In this document: positions 9,832 to 18,949 of the stretch, piece after piece
Numbering within the stretch: position 1 is the stretch's first letter
Layout: the number at the start of each line of letters is the position of its first letter
From: Candidatus Poribacteria bacterium
Lineage (GTDB): Bacteria > Poribacteria > WGA-4E > WGA-3G
Reading direction: 5' to 3'
Assembly (NCBI GenBank): GCA_022822085.1
Contig: JAJECK010000048.1
Span: forward strand, 1-52,890
DNA: 52,890 nt
The notes under the pieces: model-generated
The model's database searches: none
What the model was told of the DNA's origin: nothing
Seen by the model: only the letters and a program-made list of their open reading frames with translations
Made by a program: the position numbers and the translations under genes

Positions 9832-12345
9832 TTAGTTTCCAGTTTGTCCTATTGTATCTGGGTTCTGCAGCGTTGCCTCGTCTACGGGAGGTGTTATTTC
9901 CTCTGGTTTAGCATCGGAGGTATCTTCAGTCTCTTTTATCAATGCTAATTCAAGCACCTGAGTGAAATCCTTAACCTGATGCCATTTGATATTCTCTCGT
10001 ATTTCATCTGGGATGTCAGCAAGGTCTTTCTCATTATCTTCTGGCATGATGATATCAACGATGCCGTTCCGATAAGCTGCCAATGCTTTTTCTTTGAGTC
10101 CACCGATAGGAAGGACATGCCCACGTAGAGTAATTTCTCCTGTCATAGCGAAATCTTTACGAACTTTTTTCCCGGTAATCGCACTGAGGATTGCCGTAGC
10201 AACGGTGATACCTGCTGAGGGACCATCTTTCGGTACTGCACCTTCCGGAATATGAATGTGAATGTCGGACTTCTCAAAGGTGTCTTTGTTTATATCAAAG
10301 TGATCAGCACGTGAGCGAAGATATGCTACTGCAGTTTGTACGGATTCTCGCATCACATCTTGGAGTTGACCTGTCATATCTAACTTGCCTTCACCCGGCA
10401 TAAGCGTGGCTTCAACAGAGACAATGTCACCAGCGACTTGTGTCCAGACCATTCCTGTTGAGACACCGACTTCATCCTGTTCTTGCGCTTTGGTCCGTGT
10501 CCACTTCGGCGGCCCGAGATAGTCACTTATATTCAGTGTATTGACATTAACCTTCAAATCTGGTGTGTCATCGGTTACAATCTGCTTTGCAATTTTTCTG
10601 CATACATTTGTGATACTCCGTTCAAGACTTCGCACTCCCGCTTCACGCGTATATTTGTGGATAATATCAAAAATAGCAGAATCCTCAAACTTTATGTTAT
10701 CTTCCTTTAGTCCGTGGCCAGTCAACTGCTTTGGAATTAGGCCATTTGGATGGAAGGTCGCGATTTTGTGTTTCTCAAAATCAGTATAACCCGGAAGTTC
10801 AATAACTTCCATTCGGTCTTCAAGGGCAGGTGGGATTGTAATACGCGTATTTGCAGTAGTCACGAACATCACATCCGATAGATCAAACTCAACATCCAGA
10901 TAGTGGTCTCTGAAAGTTTCATTCTGTTCCGGATCCAGCACTTCAAGAAGAGCTGATGCGGGGTCACCGCGCCAATCGGCACTCAACTTATCAATCTCAT
11001 CAAGCAGGAAAAGCGGGTTTTTTGTTTTGACATCACGCAAACCTTGTATAATCCGTCCAGGGATAGCACCGATATAGGTGCGTCTGTGCCCGCGTATCTC
11101 TGCTTCATCACGCACCCCGCCGAGTGACATCCGCACAAATTTTCTACCCGTAGCACGCGCAATAGATTTACCTAACGATGTTTTACCGACTCCCGGTGGA
11201 CCGACTAAACAGAGTATCGGCCCCTTTAACCTCTCAACCAATTTCAAAACGGCAAGATATTCCAAGACATTCGATTTGGGTTTATCTAATCCGTAATGGT
11301 CTTCATCTAGAATTTTTTCTGCGTTTTCAAGTTCAATAGTGTTTTCCGTACGCTCTTTCCACGGCACCGCAAGAAGCCAATCAATATAGTTGCGAATCAC
11401 ACCAGACTCTGCAGACATAGGCGGTATTTGTGCCAGTCTGTTGAGCTCCTTGGTCGCTTTCGTTTCTGCCTCTTCAGTCATGCCAGCATTTTTGATCTGT
11501 TCACGAAGATCATCAATTTCATCAATCTCATCTCCCCTGCCAAGTTCCTGTTGAATTGCTTTCATCTTTTCTTGGAGATAAAATTCACGATGCGTTTTCT
11601 TGACTGAGACACTTACCTCATTTTCAATTTCTTCTTCTAAGTCTAATAGATCCAGTTCTGCTTCAAGAAGGGAAACGACATAAGTGAGCCGTTTGATAGG
11701 ATTCAGTTCTTCAAGAATCTCTTGCCGTTTATCAGGTGGAGGGAACTTATTCTCTGTATATTGTGAAACATAACGAGCAACATTATCTGCAAGGATTCCA
11801 GGCTCCTCGATATCACGGATGTGTCTTTCTATGTCCGGTAACATACGTTTAGACAATGATTTTATATAACCGCGAAACCTCTTTTTCGCATCATCAATAG
11901 AGGGTTTAGAAACGTTTGCCACTCCTGTGAGTTCGGAAACAATTTTTACAGCAGCGGTTAGGTGCCCTTCAGTCTGTGTACATTGCGCGACAATAGCGCG
12001 GGCAGTGGTTTCTATAGCAATCCGTATCGTCCCATTTCCCGGATCATGGTCTTGTATGATATTCGCTACGATACCAACGGTATGAAGATCATCGGGCGTA
12101 GGTTCAGCATCTTCTTCCAGTTCAGTTTTTTGATGTAGGAGCAAGACTTTCCAATTTGAATTGAGTGCCGCCTGAACGGCAAGAACTCCCATTTTTCGCT
12201 GGATGGTTAAGGGGGTCCAATCCACTAATCTATTATCAAGGAAAGCTTTAGTTTTTGGGAAAAAAGTATCAAAATGGGGTGGTAAAGCGATGACAGGCAA
12301 CAAGACTGGTGAATCGCTTTCATGTCTCACAGGCTCTTGACTCAT
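9832..12345 (-). CDS. lon: ATP-dependent endopeptidase Lon
   Basis: An 837-residue LonA protease. The N-terminal substrate-binding domain ([21 protein letters not shown]) is followed by a coiled helical region ([15 protein letters not shown]). The AAA+ domain has Walker A GPPGVGKT near residue 382 and Walker [10 protein letters not shown]. The C-terminal peptidase domain has the catalytic serine in GPSAG (Ser710) and the catalytic lysine in [12 protein letters not shown], about 43 residues later as in other Lon proteases. It degrades misfolded and regulatory proteins in the cytoplasm. It lies 11 bases after clpX with its own AGGAG site and probably shares its transcript. Confidence 0.97.
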   Translation of the reverse strand: MSQEPVRHESDSPVLLPVIALPPHFDTFFPKTKAFLDNRLVDWTPLTIQRKMGVLAVQAALNSNWKVLLLHQKTELEEDAEPTPDDLHTVGIVANIIQDHDPGNGTIRIAIETTARAIVAQCTQTEGHLTAAVKIVSELTGVANVSKPSIDDAKKRFRGYIKSLSKRMLPDIERHIRDIEEPGILADNVARYVSQYTENKFPPPDKRQEILEELNPIKRLTYVVSLLEAELDLLDLEEEIENEVSVSVKKTHREFYLQEKMKAIQQELGRGDEIDEIDDLREQIKNAGMTEEAETKATKELNRLAQIPPMSAESGVIRNYIDWLLAVPWKERTENTIELENAEKILDEDHYGLDKPKSNVLEYLAVLKLVERLKGPILCLVGPPGVGKTSLGKSIARATGRKFVRMSLGGVRDEAEIRGHRRTYIGAIPGRIIQGLRDVKTKNPLFLLDEIDKLSADWRGDPASALLEVLDPEQNETFRDHYLDVEFDLSDVMFVTTANTRITIPPALEDRMEVIELPGYTDFEKHKIATFHPNGLIPKQLTGHGLKEDNIKFEDSAIFDIIHKYTREAGVRSLERSITNVCRKIAKQIVTDDTPDLKVNVNTLNISDYLGPPKWTRTKAQEQDEVGVSTGMVWTQVAGDIVSVEATLMPGEGKLDMTGQLQDVMRESVQTAVAYLRSRADHFDINKDTFEKSDIHIHIPEGAVPKDGPSAGITVATAILSAITGKKVRKDFAMTGEITLRGHVLPIGGLKEKALAAYRNGIVDIIMPEDNEKDLADIPDEIRENIKWHQVKDFTQVLELALIKETEDTSDAKPEEITPPVDEATLQNPDTIGQTGN

Positions 12346-12356
12346 AGGTTGCTCCT

Positions 12357-13649
12357 TTAAGCGGTTTTGAGTTCTTCAGACGAAGTATCAACTAATTCAG
12401 GTGGGCATTTACCCAAGACACTATCTTTTGTTATCTGGCATGTGTGGACTTGCGAAAGTGAGGGTATCTTATACATAGTTTCCAGCATGATTTTTTCCAT
12501 AACTGCCCGTAATCCACGCGCACCAGTTTCGCGTTCAATTACCTGATGCGCAATCGCAGAGAGTGCATCATCGGTTACATCAAACTGCACACCTTCGTAG
12601 GCTAAAAGTTGCTGATATTGTTTAACAATCGCGTTCTTCGGTTCTGTAAGAATCCGAACAAGTGCGGATTCATCCAACTCCTGAAGAATGGCAACAACAG
12701 GAAGTCTGCCAATAAGTTCTGGAATGAACCCGTACTTTATGAGATCCTTGGCAGTTGTATGTTCAATAATTTCGTGAACCTTCTGTTTTTGTTTGGATTG
12801 GAGGGTTGACCCAAAACCGATACTCTGTTTGCCAAGCCGATTTTTGATAAGGTTCTCTAACCCGATAAAAGTACCGCCGCAGATAAAGAGGACATTTTTA
12901 GTGTCAACTTCTAACATCTCTTGGTGCGGATGTTTTCGCCCGCCACGCGGCGGAATACTTGCCACAGTGCCTTCTAATATCTTAAGAAGGGCTTGCTGCA
13001 CCCCTTCACCGGAAACATCGCGAGTTATTGATGGATTCTCGGATTTGCGGGTGATTTTGTCAATTTCGTCTATGTAAATAATCCCAGTTTGAGCACGCTT
13101 GATGTTGCCATCCGCTGCTTGAACCAGTTTCAGAATTATGTTTTCTACATCTTCACCGACATAACCGGCCTCTGTAACAGTTGTAGCATCGGCGATAGCA
13201 AGAGGAACATTCAATACCTTTGCCAGAGTTTGGGCAAGTAGGGTTTTACCTGTACCAGTAGGCCCTATTAGCAAGATGTTACTTTTATCTAATTCAACAT
13301 CGTTTGCGTTATCATGCTGTAATCGTTTATAGTGAGTGTAAACAGCAACAGAAAGTATCTTTTTAGCGTGTTCTTGACCGATAACATATTCGTCAAGTTT
13401 CGCTTTTATCTCTGATGGTTCAAGGAGTAAAACAGGAGGTTCAATGTCTTCCTCTTCCGATCCATCAACGTCGGGAGGTGGTTGTTCAGGTAAATCTACA
13501 GTGGGATTCCCCTTCGCAAGTATCCTATTACATTCATTAACGCAGATGTCGCATATCTTCGCTTCTGCTCCCTGAAGGAGTTCAGTTACTTGGCTACGTT
13601 CTCTATTACAAAATGAACAAAACATTCTGTTATCAACTGATTCTGACAT
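12357..13649 (-). CDS. clpX: ClpX, ATPase subunit of the ClpXP protease
   Basis: A 430-residue AAA+ unfoldase that recognises substrates and feeds them to ClpP. The N-terminal zinc-binding domain has cysteines at 11, 14, 33 and 36. A Pro/Asp/Glu-rich linker follows, then Walker A GPTGTGKT, Walker [11 protein letters not shown] and the pore-loop/Arg-finger region around YVGEDVENI and PELIGRLPV. The ClpP-binding IGF-type loop appears as SIGFGS. It sits between clpP and lon on the minus strand; the gap to clpP contains a palindromic repeat. Confidence 0.97.
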   Translation of the reverse strand: MSESVDNRMFCSFCNRERSQVTELLQGAEAKICDICVNECNRILAKGNPTVDLPEQPPPDVDGSEEEDIEPPVLLLEPSEIKAKLDEYVIGQEHAKKILSVAVYTHYKRLQHDNANDVELDKSNILLIGPTGTGKTLLAQTLAKVLNVPLAIADATTVTEAGYVGEDVENIILKLVQAADGNIKRAQTGIIYIDEIDKITRKSENPSITRDVSGEGVQQALLKILEGTVASIPPRGGRKHPHQEMLEVDTKNVLFICGGTFIGLENLIKNRLGKQSIGFGSTLQSKQKQKVHEIIEHTTAKDLIKYGFIPELIGRLPVVAILQELDESALVRILTEPKNAIVKQYQQLLAYEGVQFDVTDDALSAIAHQVIERETGARGLRAVMEKIMLETMYKIPSLSQVHTCQITKDSVLGKCPPELVDTSSEELKTA

Positions 13650-13704
13650 TCTATCCTCCGCCTTCTTCCCTAATGAATTTTGACGTTCAAGTTAGGTATT
13701 CGTC

Positions 13705-13768
13705 CGGGCGTGGTTTCCACGCCCGATGTACGGAAACTCGCAAACCAATCGGGTTGGGAACCCAACCC
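13705..13768. repeat. Paired palindromes between clpP and clpX
   Basis: Two perfect hairpins lie 25 bases apart. The first is CGGGCGTGG-ttt-CCACGCCCG (13705-13725) and the second is GGGTTGGG-aa-CCCAACCC (13751-13768). Neither is followed by a T-run on either strand. The GGGTTGGG/CCCAACC word recurs in other palindromes of this window (near 37560 and 25553). They look like REP-type sequences and may affect clpX mRNA stability. Confidence 0.6.
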
Positions 13769-13875
13769 CTACGTATTCAACTACCGATTTTGATTGTCAA
13801 AGTTCATTAGGACTTGTTAAGAAAGTTGGTACGTTCTACCTTCTTTGAAAGTATAAAACATACAACTTAATGTTG

Positions 13876-14466
13876 TTACTGCCGATGTGTCACAACAGTA
13901 TCAACAATGCCATACTCAAGTGCTTCTGAAGCAGTCATATAAAAATCTCGGTCAGCATCCGTCTCTATTTTTTTTATGCTTTGTCCAGTATGTTCTGCTA
14001 AAAGCGAGTAAAGCCGTTCCCGTTCACGCAAGATTTCATTAGCATGAATGCTAATGTCCGCTGCTTGTCCACCAATCCCACCAGCCATAGGTTGATGAAT
14101 CAGTGCTTTGGCATGCGGCAATGCATATCTTTTACCGGGCGTTCCAGCAGCCAATAAGACTGCTCCCATGCTGTAGGCCCGTCCTAAACACCACGTCTGA
14201 ACATCGGCTTTAATATACTGCATTGTGTCATAAATAGCTAAACCTGCTGAAACCGAACCCCCAGGTGTGTTGAGATATAGTATAATATCCGCATCCGGGT
14301 CTTTCCCTTCAAGAAAAAGCATCTGTGCTGTAACTAAATTTGCAACAGTGTCATCTTCTATCGGAGTACCAATCATGATAATTCTATCTTCAAGCAACCG
14401 AGAATATATGTCATAAGACCTTTCACCTCGATTGGTTTGTTCAACAACAAAGGGTACAAGATTCAT
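13876..14466 (-). CDS. clpP: ClpP, peptidase subunit of ClpXP
   Basis: A 196-residue serine peptidase. Catalytic residues are visible: the serine in AYSMGAVLL (Ser99), the histidine in ALIHQP (His124) and the aspartate in [28 protein letters not shown] forms the oxyanion region. The length is standard. It forms two stacked heptameric rings that degrade proteins unfolded by ClpX. It lies between tig and clpX on the same strand, the classic tig-clpP-clpX-lon order. Confidence 0.97.
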   Translation of the reverse strand: MNLVPFVVEQTNRGERSYDIYSRLLEDRIIMIGTPIEDDTVANLVTAQMLFLEGKDPDADIILYLNTPGGSVSAGLAIYDTMQYIKADVQTWCLGRAYSMGAVLLAAGTPGKRYALPHAKALIHQPMAGGIGGQAADISIHANEILRERERLYSLLAEHTGQSIKKIETDADRDFYMTASEALEYGIVDTVVTHRQ

Positions 14467-14614
14467 TCTATTTTACTCAAACTTGGAACTAAGAAGCACT
14501 CACATCGTAGGGTGGTACCCGTTCCTGCTGTTTTCTTAAACAAGAGAAGTAAGACACAGCACCTTATCCTACAGATGTTTTATGTAATGCACTGTAACTG
14601 GATTAAATAATAAA

Positions 14615-15922
14615 CTAACCCGTAATAATTAAACTCTTTTTCTCGGATGCTTGTTGAATAAGAAAATCGTATATTTTTTGGTGCTGTAGTTCTATCCTAA
14701 ATTCTTCCAACCGATTGTTCGCCCTCAGCAAATCGGCATATTTCTGGGCATCCCTATTCATCTGTCGTGCAGCGAGTTGAATTTCCCACTCCAACTCATC
14801 TTCACTCACGTATATACCTTCCATATCAGCGATTTCTTCAAAAATCCAATTCTGTTTAGTCTGCTTAATCACACTCTCTCGCATTTTTGATGGATAGGTC
14901 TCCATATTAATGCCTGCTTCTTCAGGGGTCTGTCGATTTGTTTTTAAACGTTTCTTTAAATTTTCAAGAGTTAACTGAACATGTTGGTCAATCAGTTCAT
15001 CTGGAATCGCTATATTTGTCTTGGCAATAAGTTGGTCAAGTATATCTTCCTTTTGCCTTTCTATTTGCAATATACGTTCATCTTCAACCATATTATTCCA
15101 GATAACACCATGCATTTGATTATATGTTTCATACCCAAGGTCCTTCGCAAATTCATCGTCAAGGGCAGGCAAGTGCTTCATGGTAATCGCATGCAGTGTA
15201 ATATCGTATGATGCCTTTTTCCCAGCAAGCATAGGAACCGGATTTGTCTCCTCATAGTTTACCTCAATCACCTTCGAATCACCTATACGCATACCAACGA
15301 TACCTGCCGCCAGCTCCGCTTGGATATTTTCTGATGTCAAGTCAAGATCAACATCAAACGATGATTCGTCTTCAAGTTCTATTCCATCTATAGCACATGT
15401 CCAATCTACACGCACACAATCTGTAGCCTCAACAAGACGATCCGCTTCGATTGGTTCATAAGTTGCCGATTGTAGCTGTAAACGTCGGATATGCTCTTCA
15501 ACATCCTCACGCGGTACATTGACAGCAGTCTTGTCAGTTTCAATATCTTCGTAGGAAGGGAGTATAATTGTCGGTTTTACATTAACAGTAGCAGAGAATA
15601 CTAAAGGTTGATTCTCCGAAACTTTCATTTGTTCCAAGGGCGGATCAAATGTCGGTCGCTCAAGCGGAACGAGTTCTTCGTCAATCAGAGCATCTTCAAA
15701 GGCAGGAAAAACGAGTTGGTTTATAACTTCACTATTAATATGATCAGGAAACCGTGATTTGATTATTGCTAAAGGCACTCTCCCTTTTCTGAAACCCGGA
15801 AGTGTGACATAACTCCGCAATACATGATACGCCTCTTGTAATTTTTCGTCAACTTCTTCCGCGGGGACCTCAATCTTTAATCTGACTTGTGTACTATCAA
15901 GTTTTTCAACATCAACTATCAA
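14615..15922 (-). CDS. tig: Trigger factor, ribosome-associated chaperone
   Basis: A ribosome-bound chaperone and peptidyl-prolyl isomerase for nascent chains. The N-terminal domain carries the ribosome-docking loop GFRKGR. The middle part has a PPIase-like domain (around VDWTCAIDGIELEDES) and the C-terminal part is the long helical chaperone arm. I place the start at the TTG at 15922 (LIVDVEKLD), because an AAAGGGAGA site lies about 8 bases upstream and homologues begin with a similar beta strand. An upstream TTG at 15943 would add seven residues and overlap that site. Length is about 435 residues. Confidence 0.93.
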   Translation of the reverse strand: MIVDVEKLDSTQVRLKIEVPAEEVDEKLQEAYHVLRSYVTLPGFRKGRVPLAIIKSRFPDHINSEVINQLVFPAFEDALIDEELVPLERPTFDPPLEQMKVSENQPLVFSATVNVKPTIILPSYEDIETDKTAVNVPREDVEEHIRRLQLQSATYEPIEADRLVEATDCVRVDWTCAIDGIELEDESSFDVDLDLTSENIQAELAAGIVGMRIGDSKVIEVNYEETNPVPMLAGKKASYDITLHAITMKHLPALDDEFAKDLGYETYNQMHGVIWNNMVEDERILQIERQKEDILDQLIAKTNIAIPDELIDQHVQLTLENLKKRLKTNRQTPEEAGINMETYPSKMRESVIKQTKQNWIFEEIADMEGIYVSEDELEWEIQLAARQMNRDAQKYADLLRANNRLEEFRIELQHQKIYDFLIQQASEKKSLIITG

Positions 15923-15976
15923 GGTAGAATCTCCCTTTATCAACTAACGATAAGGTAGGTCTGGTACGGTTTTGCA

Positions 15977-16001
15977 GCCTCAAACTCTTTTTTCTTGAGG
16001 C
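15977..16001 (-). other. Hairpin in the tig leader
   Basis: GCCTCAA pairs with TTGAGGC around an 11-base loop, between the last tRNA and tig. No T-run follows it on the minus strand, so it is not a clear terminator. It could be a processing or attenuation structure between the tRNA cluster and tig. Confidence 0.35.
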
Positions 16002-16072
16002 AAACAACATAACCTATGGACAGACGACTATCTTATTACTTATTACCATAAGCGGTGTTGTTATTCTGTAAG

Positions 16073-16158
16073 TGGGCGAGGAGGGACTTGAACCCTCACG
16101 AGGCATAACCCCAATAGATCCTAAGTCTATCCTGTCTACCAAATTCCAGCACCCGCCC
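16073..16158 (-). tRNA. tRNA-Leu (anticodon TAG)
   Basis: Class II tRNA with a long variable arm, 86 bases. The acceptor GGGCGGG pairs with CTCGCCC, the T-arm is GAGGG-TTCAAGT-CCCTC and the anticodon loop CTTAGGA gives TAG. The 3' CCA is not encoded. Last of the six-tRNA cluster before tig. Confidence 0.93.
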
Positions 16159-16227
16159 TTTGTCTGACTCTCTCAATATTTTCCGTAGAGGCTGCTATTC
16201 GGGCATCCGTTCGTTTGATCGAACTGA

Positions 16228-16300
16228 TGCGCCGTGAAGGAATCGAACCTTCAACCCTCTGATTAAGAGTCAGATGCTCTGCCAATTGAGCTAACGGCGC
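16228..16300 (-). tRNA. tRNA-Lys (anticodon CTT)
   Basis: A full cloverleaf: acceptor GCGCCGT with ACGGCGC, D-arm GCTC/GAGC, anticodon stem TCTGA/TCAGA with loop CTCTTAA (CTT), T-arm GAAGG-TTCGATT-CCTTC. CCA is not encoded. Confidence 0.95.
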
Positions 16301-16301
16301 A

Positions 16302-16374
16302 CGCGTCCGGAGGGATTCGAACCCCCAACTTATAGTTCCGAAGACTATTGCTCTATCCATTGAACTACGGACGC
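16302..16374 (-). tRNA. tRNA-Arg (anticodon TCG)
   Basis: Acceptor GCGTCCG pairs with CGGACGC. The anticodon stem ATAGT/ACTAT encloses CTTCGGA (TCG). The T-loop is TTCGAAT. Discriminator G. CCA is not encoded. Confidence 0.95.
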
Positions 16375-16385
16375 ATCTAAAAAAA

Positions 16386-16458
16386 GGTGGATGATGGGAT
16401 TTGAACCCACGACCTCCTGATCCACAGTCAGGCGCTCTACCCCTGAGCTACATCCACC
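16386..16458 (-). tRNA. tRNA-His (anticodon GTG)
   Basis: Acceptor GTGGATG pairs with CATCCAC. An extra G at -1 opposite C73 is encoded, the tRNA-His identity pair. The anticodon loop CTGTGGA gives GTG. A run of seven T follows the 3' end. Confidence 0.95.
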
Positions 16459-16467
16459 ACATCAATA

Positions 16468-16541
<74 letters not shown>

Positions 16542-16549
16542 ATGTGGAA

Positions 16550-16625
<76 letters not shown>

Positions 16626-16661
16626 ATAATAAAAGACGTTCATTTCAGAATATGTCGTTAT

Positions 16662-16690
16662 ATTATAATACAAAACCTTGTCTATTGCAA
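16662..16690 (-). promoter_or_regulatory. Sigma70-type promoter for the tRNA cluster
   Basis: On the minus strand TTGCAA (16685-16690) and TATAAT (16662-16667) are separated by 17 bases. The first tRNA begins about 37 bases downstream. It is divergent from the plus-strand promoter at 16720-16748. Confidence 0.7.
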
Positions 16691-16719
16691 ATTAATCGTC
16701 ACATTCTTGCCATATATTC

Positions 16720-16748
16720 TTGTCATATTTAAGCGAACGTGCTATTAT
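16720..16748 (+). promoter_or_regulatory. Promoter upstream of the triple-cohesin gene
   Basis: TTGTCA and TATTAT are separated by 17 bases. Just upstream is CGTCACATTCTTGCCATAT, also found exactly at the promoter near 25814, so the two surface-protein genes may be co-regulated. A 135-base leader follows before the ATG at 16883; I see no strong ribosome binding site. Confidence 0.6.
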
Positions 16749-16882
16749 AGTTTCGGAAGATATACGAGATTTGAGTTATGCGGCATTAATGTTGACAGTC
16801 GTAATTCAGTTTAGTATTTGGACTATTGAAATATCATTTATAGAACCTACTTACAATTCATGCATTCAAGAGCGTAACTTTA

Positions 16883-18919
16883 ATGGCTACAGTTAGTAGA
16901 AAATGCCTCTATGTTTTATTTGTGTGTCTTTGGGCATTATCATTCTTTACGTTTTCGTATACGACAATGGCACAAACTGCAAACATCCCTGAAGATAATA
17001 CAATTCAAAACCCACTACTCTCCTTTTCTATAGAAAAAACACCCATATATGTTAAAGATACGTTTAAGTTACATCTGCATGTAGAAAATATTACCGATAT
17101 GGCAGGTTGGCAATGTGATATTGTATTTGATTCAGCTGTGCTTGAAGCAGATGAGGTGGTCGTTAGCGATTTTCTGGACGTAGGAGATTCAAAAGCATTT
17201 TTTCAATCAGGTACAATCGACAACACCTCCGGAAGAATTACCAATATAAGTTCCGCGAGAATTGTGAAGGGCGGTACAAGTGGTACGGGTAATTTACTTT
17301 CAATAAATTTCACTGCAAAGACGGTTGGGGAAAGTCAAGTCTCACTTAGTAACTTTCATGCTGGAACACCAGAGGGTACAATCCAATTGGATACCCCTGA
17401 AACTATTATCGCTGTAGTTGAGAAAAATGACAACGCTCCAATATTGTCTTTTTCTACAAATGTAAATTCTGTTAGCGTTGGAGATACATTTACACTTCAT
17501 CTAAACGCCAATCAATTCGCTGACTTATCCGATTGGGAGTGTGCTCTTTTATTTGATGCCAACCTACTTCAAGCGTCTGAAGTCCTTGAAGGTGATTTTT
17601 TGAAAGAAGGCAATGTATCAACTCGCTTTCGAAATATCAAAATTGATAACACTACCGGTGAGATTACAGGTCTGAGTGTTACGCGTCTCGCTGAAAAAGG
17701 TGTGGAAGGTACAGGTAGACTACTGTCAGTCGTATTCACTGCTAAGGCAATTGGAGAAGCGCGAGTCACACTTAAGGACTTATATGCATATTCCAGCAAT
17801 TCAGAAGAAATCCTTTTGAGTATTCCAGAGTTTACAGTTGCTGTATCGGACTTGAATAGTGTTTCCCTTTCTTTTTCAATAGATGAAGTTCCTGTTCGCG
17901 TTAATGATACATTTAAACTAAATCTTAATGTAGAAGGAGCAATTGATTTTTCTGGATGGTTCTGTGATATTGTATTTGACCCTACTGCGCTTGAAGCAAT
18001 TGAAGTAAAAGAAGGTGAGTTCCTGAAAGATGGAACTTCAGTCCCTTACTTTCTTGAAGGAACAATTGATAACACAGCAGGAAAGATCAGAAATGTAGGT
18101 TCAGTACGTCTTAGCAGAAACGGGGTAAGCGGCACAGGTAAGCTGCTATCAGTGACATTTACTGCAAAAACAGTCGGTGACACACAAGTCAACCTTGCTA
18201 ACCATCATGCGGGTTCAAGTGACTTACAGATAATCCGTTTGAATAGTTCAGTATTTGTCATCACTGTGGAAGAACATATATTTCCACCTTGGGATGTAAA
18301 TCAGGATGGACAGGTGAATATTTTAGATCTAATGCAGGTGGCACAATTCTTAGGAACTGATGCGTCCGTTACACCTGAGGCTGACGTGGATAGCGATGGC
18401 ACTATTGGTATTTTAGACCTTATTATAGTCGCCCAACATATTGGTGGTCCAATGGGTTCTGCTCCAACCTTAAGTCTTAATCGTGATGTTAGGATAGAGA
18501 GTAAAGAACTCACTTCAGTAATCGTACGCGCGTGGATATCGCAAGCGATCTTACAAAATGACGGTTCTATTGTTTTCCGAAAAGGTATAGCAAATCTTCA
18601 AAAACTTCTAAAATCACTTGTTCCTGAAAAGACCATGTTGCTTCACAACTATCCGAATCCGTTTAATCCAGAGACGTGGATACCTTATCAACTTGCCGAA
18701 GCTACTGATGTGCGTATAACAATCTATGCTGTGGACGGTATGATAGTTAGAACGTTCATGTTAGGTTATCAGGAAGCGGGAAAGTATAAGCGTCGAAGTC
18801 GTGCAGCATATTGGGATGGTACAAATAGCATCGGTGAACCTGTGGCAAGTGGCATTTATTTCTACACGTTAACGGCTGGCAATTTTACTGCTACAAGAAC
18901 AATGTTAATCAAAAAATAA
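16883..18919 (+). CDS. Scaffoldin-like surface protein: three cohesins, dockerin, sorting-like C-terminal domain
   Basis: A 678-residue secreted protein. After a signal peptide (residues 1-33) come three consecutive cohesin-like beta domains at about 45-182, 187-323 and 328-463. Each has the pattern LSFS...V.DTF.L.......GW.CD..FD...L.A.EV..G.FL...GT(I)DN. A type I dockerin at about 468-523 shows two Ca-binding loops (DVNQDGQVNILDL and DVDSDGTIGILDL). A linker follows, then a FlgD/type-IX-like domain at 586-678 with NYPNPFNPETWIPYQL and ASGIYFYTLTAG. Cohesins bind dockerins in cellulosomes, so this protein could scaffold the dockerin proteins encoded downstream. Whether these cohesins bind those dockerins is not known. 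Confidence 0.85.
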   Translation: MATVSRKCLYVLFVCLWALSFFTFSYTTMAQTANIPEDNTIQNPLLSFSIEKTPIYVKDTFKLHLHVENITDMAGWQCDIVFDSAVLEADEVVVSDFLDVGDSKAFFQSGTIDNTSGRITNISSARIVKGGTSGTGNLLSINFTAKTVGESQVSLSNFHAGTPEGTIQLDTPETIIAVVEKNDNAPILSFSTNVNSVSVGDTFTLHLNANQFADLSDWECALLFDANLLQASEVLEGDFLKEGNVSTRFRNIKIDNTTGEITGLSVTRLAEKGVEGTGRLLSVVFTAKAIGEARVTLKDLYAYSSNSEEILLSIPEFTVAVSDLNSVSLSFSIDEVPVRVNDTFKLNLNVEGAIDFSGWFCDIVFDPTALEAIEVKEGEFLKDGTSVPYFLEGTIDNTAGKIRNVGSVRLSRNGVSGTGKLLSVTFTAKTVGDTQVNLANHHAGSSDLQIIRLNSSVFVITVEEHIFPPWDVNQDGQVNILDLMQVAQFLGTDASVTPEADVDSDGTIGILDLIIVAQHIGGPMGSAPTLSLNRDVRIESKELTSVIVRAWISQAILQNDGSIVFRKGIANLQKLLKSLVPEKTMLLHNYPNPFNPETWIPYQLAEATDVRITIYAVDGMIVRTFMLGYQEAGKYKRRSRAAYWDGTNSIGEPVASGIYFYTLTAGNFTATRTMLIKK

Positions 18920-18949
18920 ATTTTGTAATTCATTATGGAGAAACAAGAA

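Noticed and set aside
13705-13768. Terminator between clpP and clpX
   Set aside because: Two strong hairpins exist but neither is followed by a T-run, and the gene order argues for read-through.
16136-16360. Short protein frames over the tRNA cluster, both strands
   Set aside because: They cross several complete tRNA cloverleafs; phrases such as APLAQLAEH are typical false proteins from tRNA DNA.
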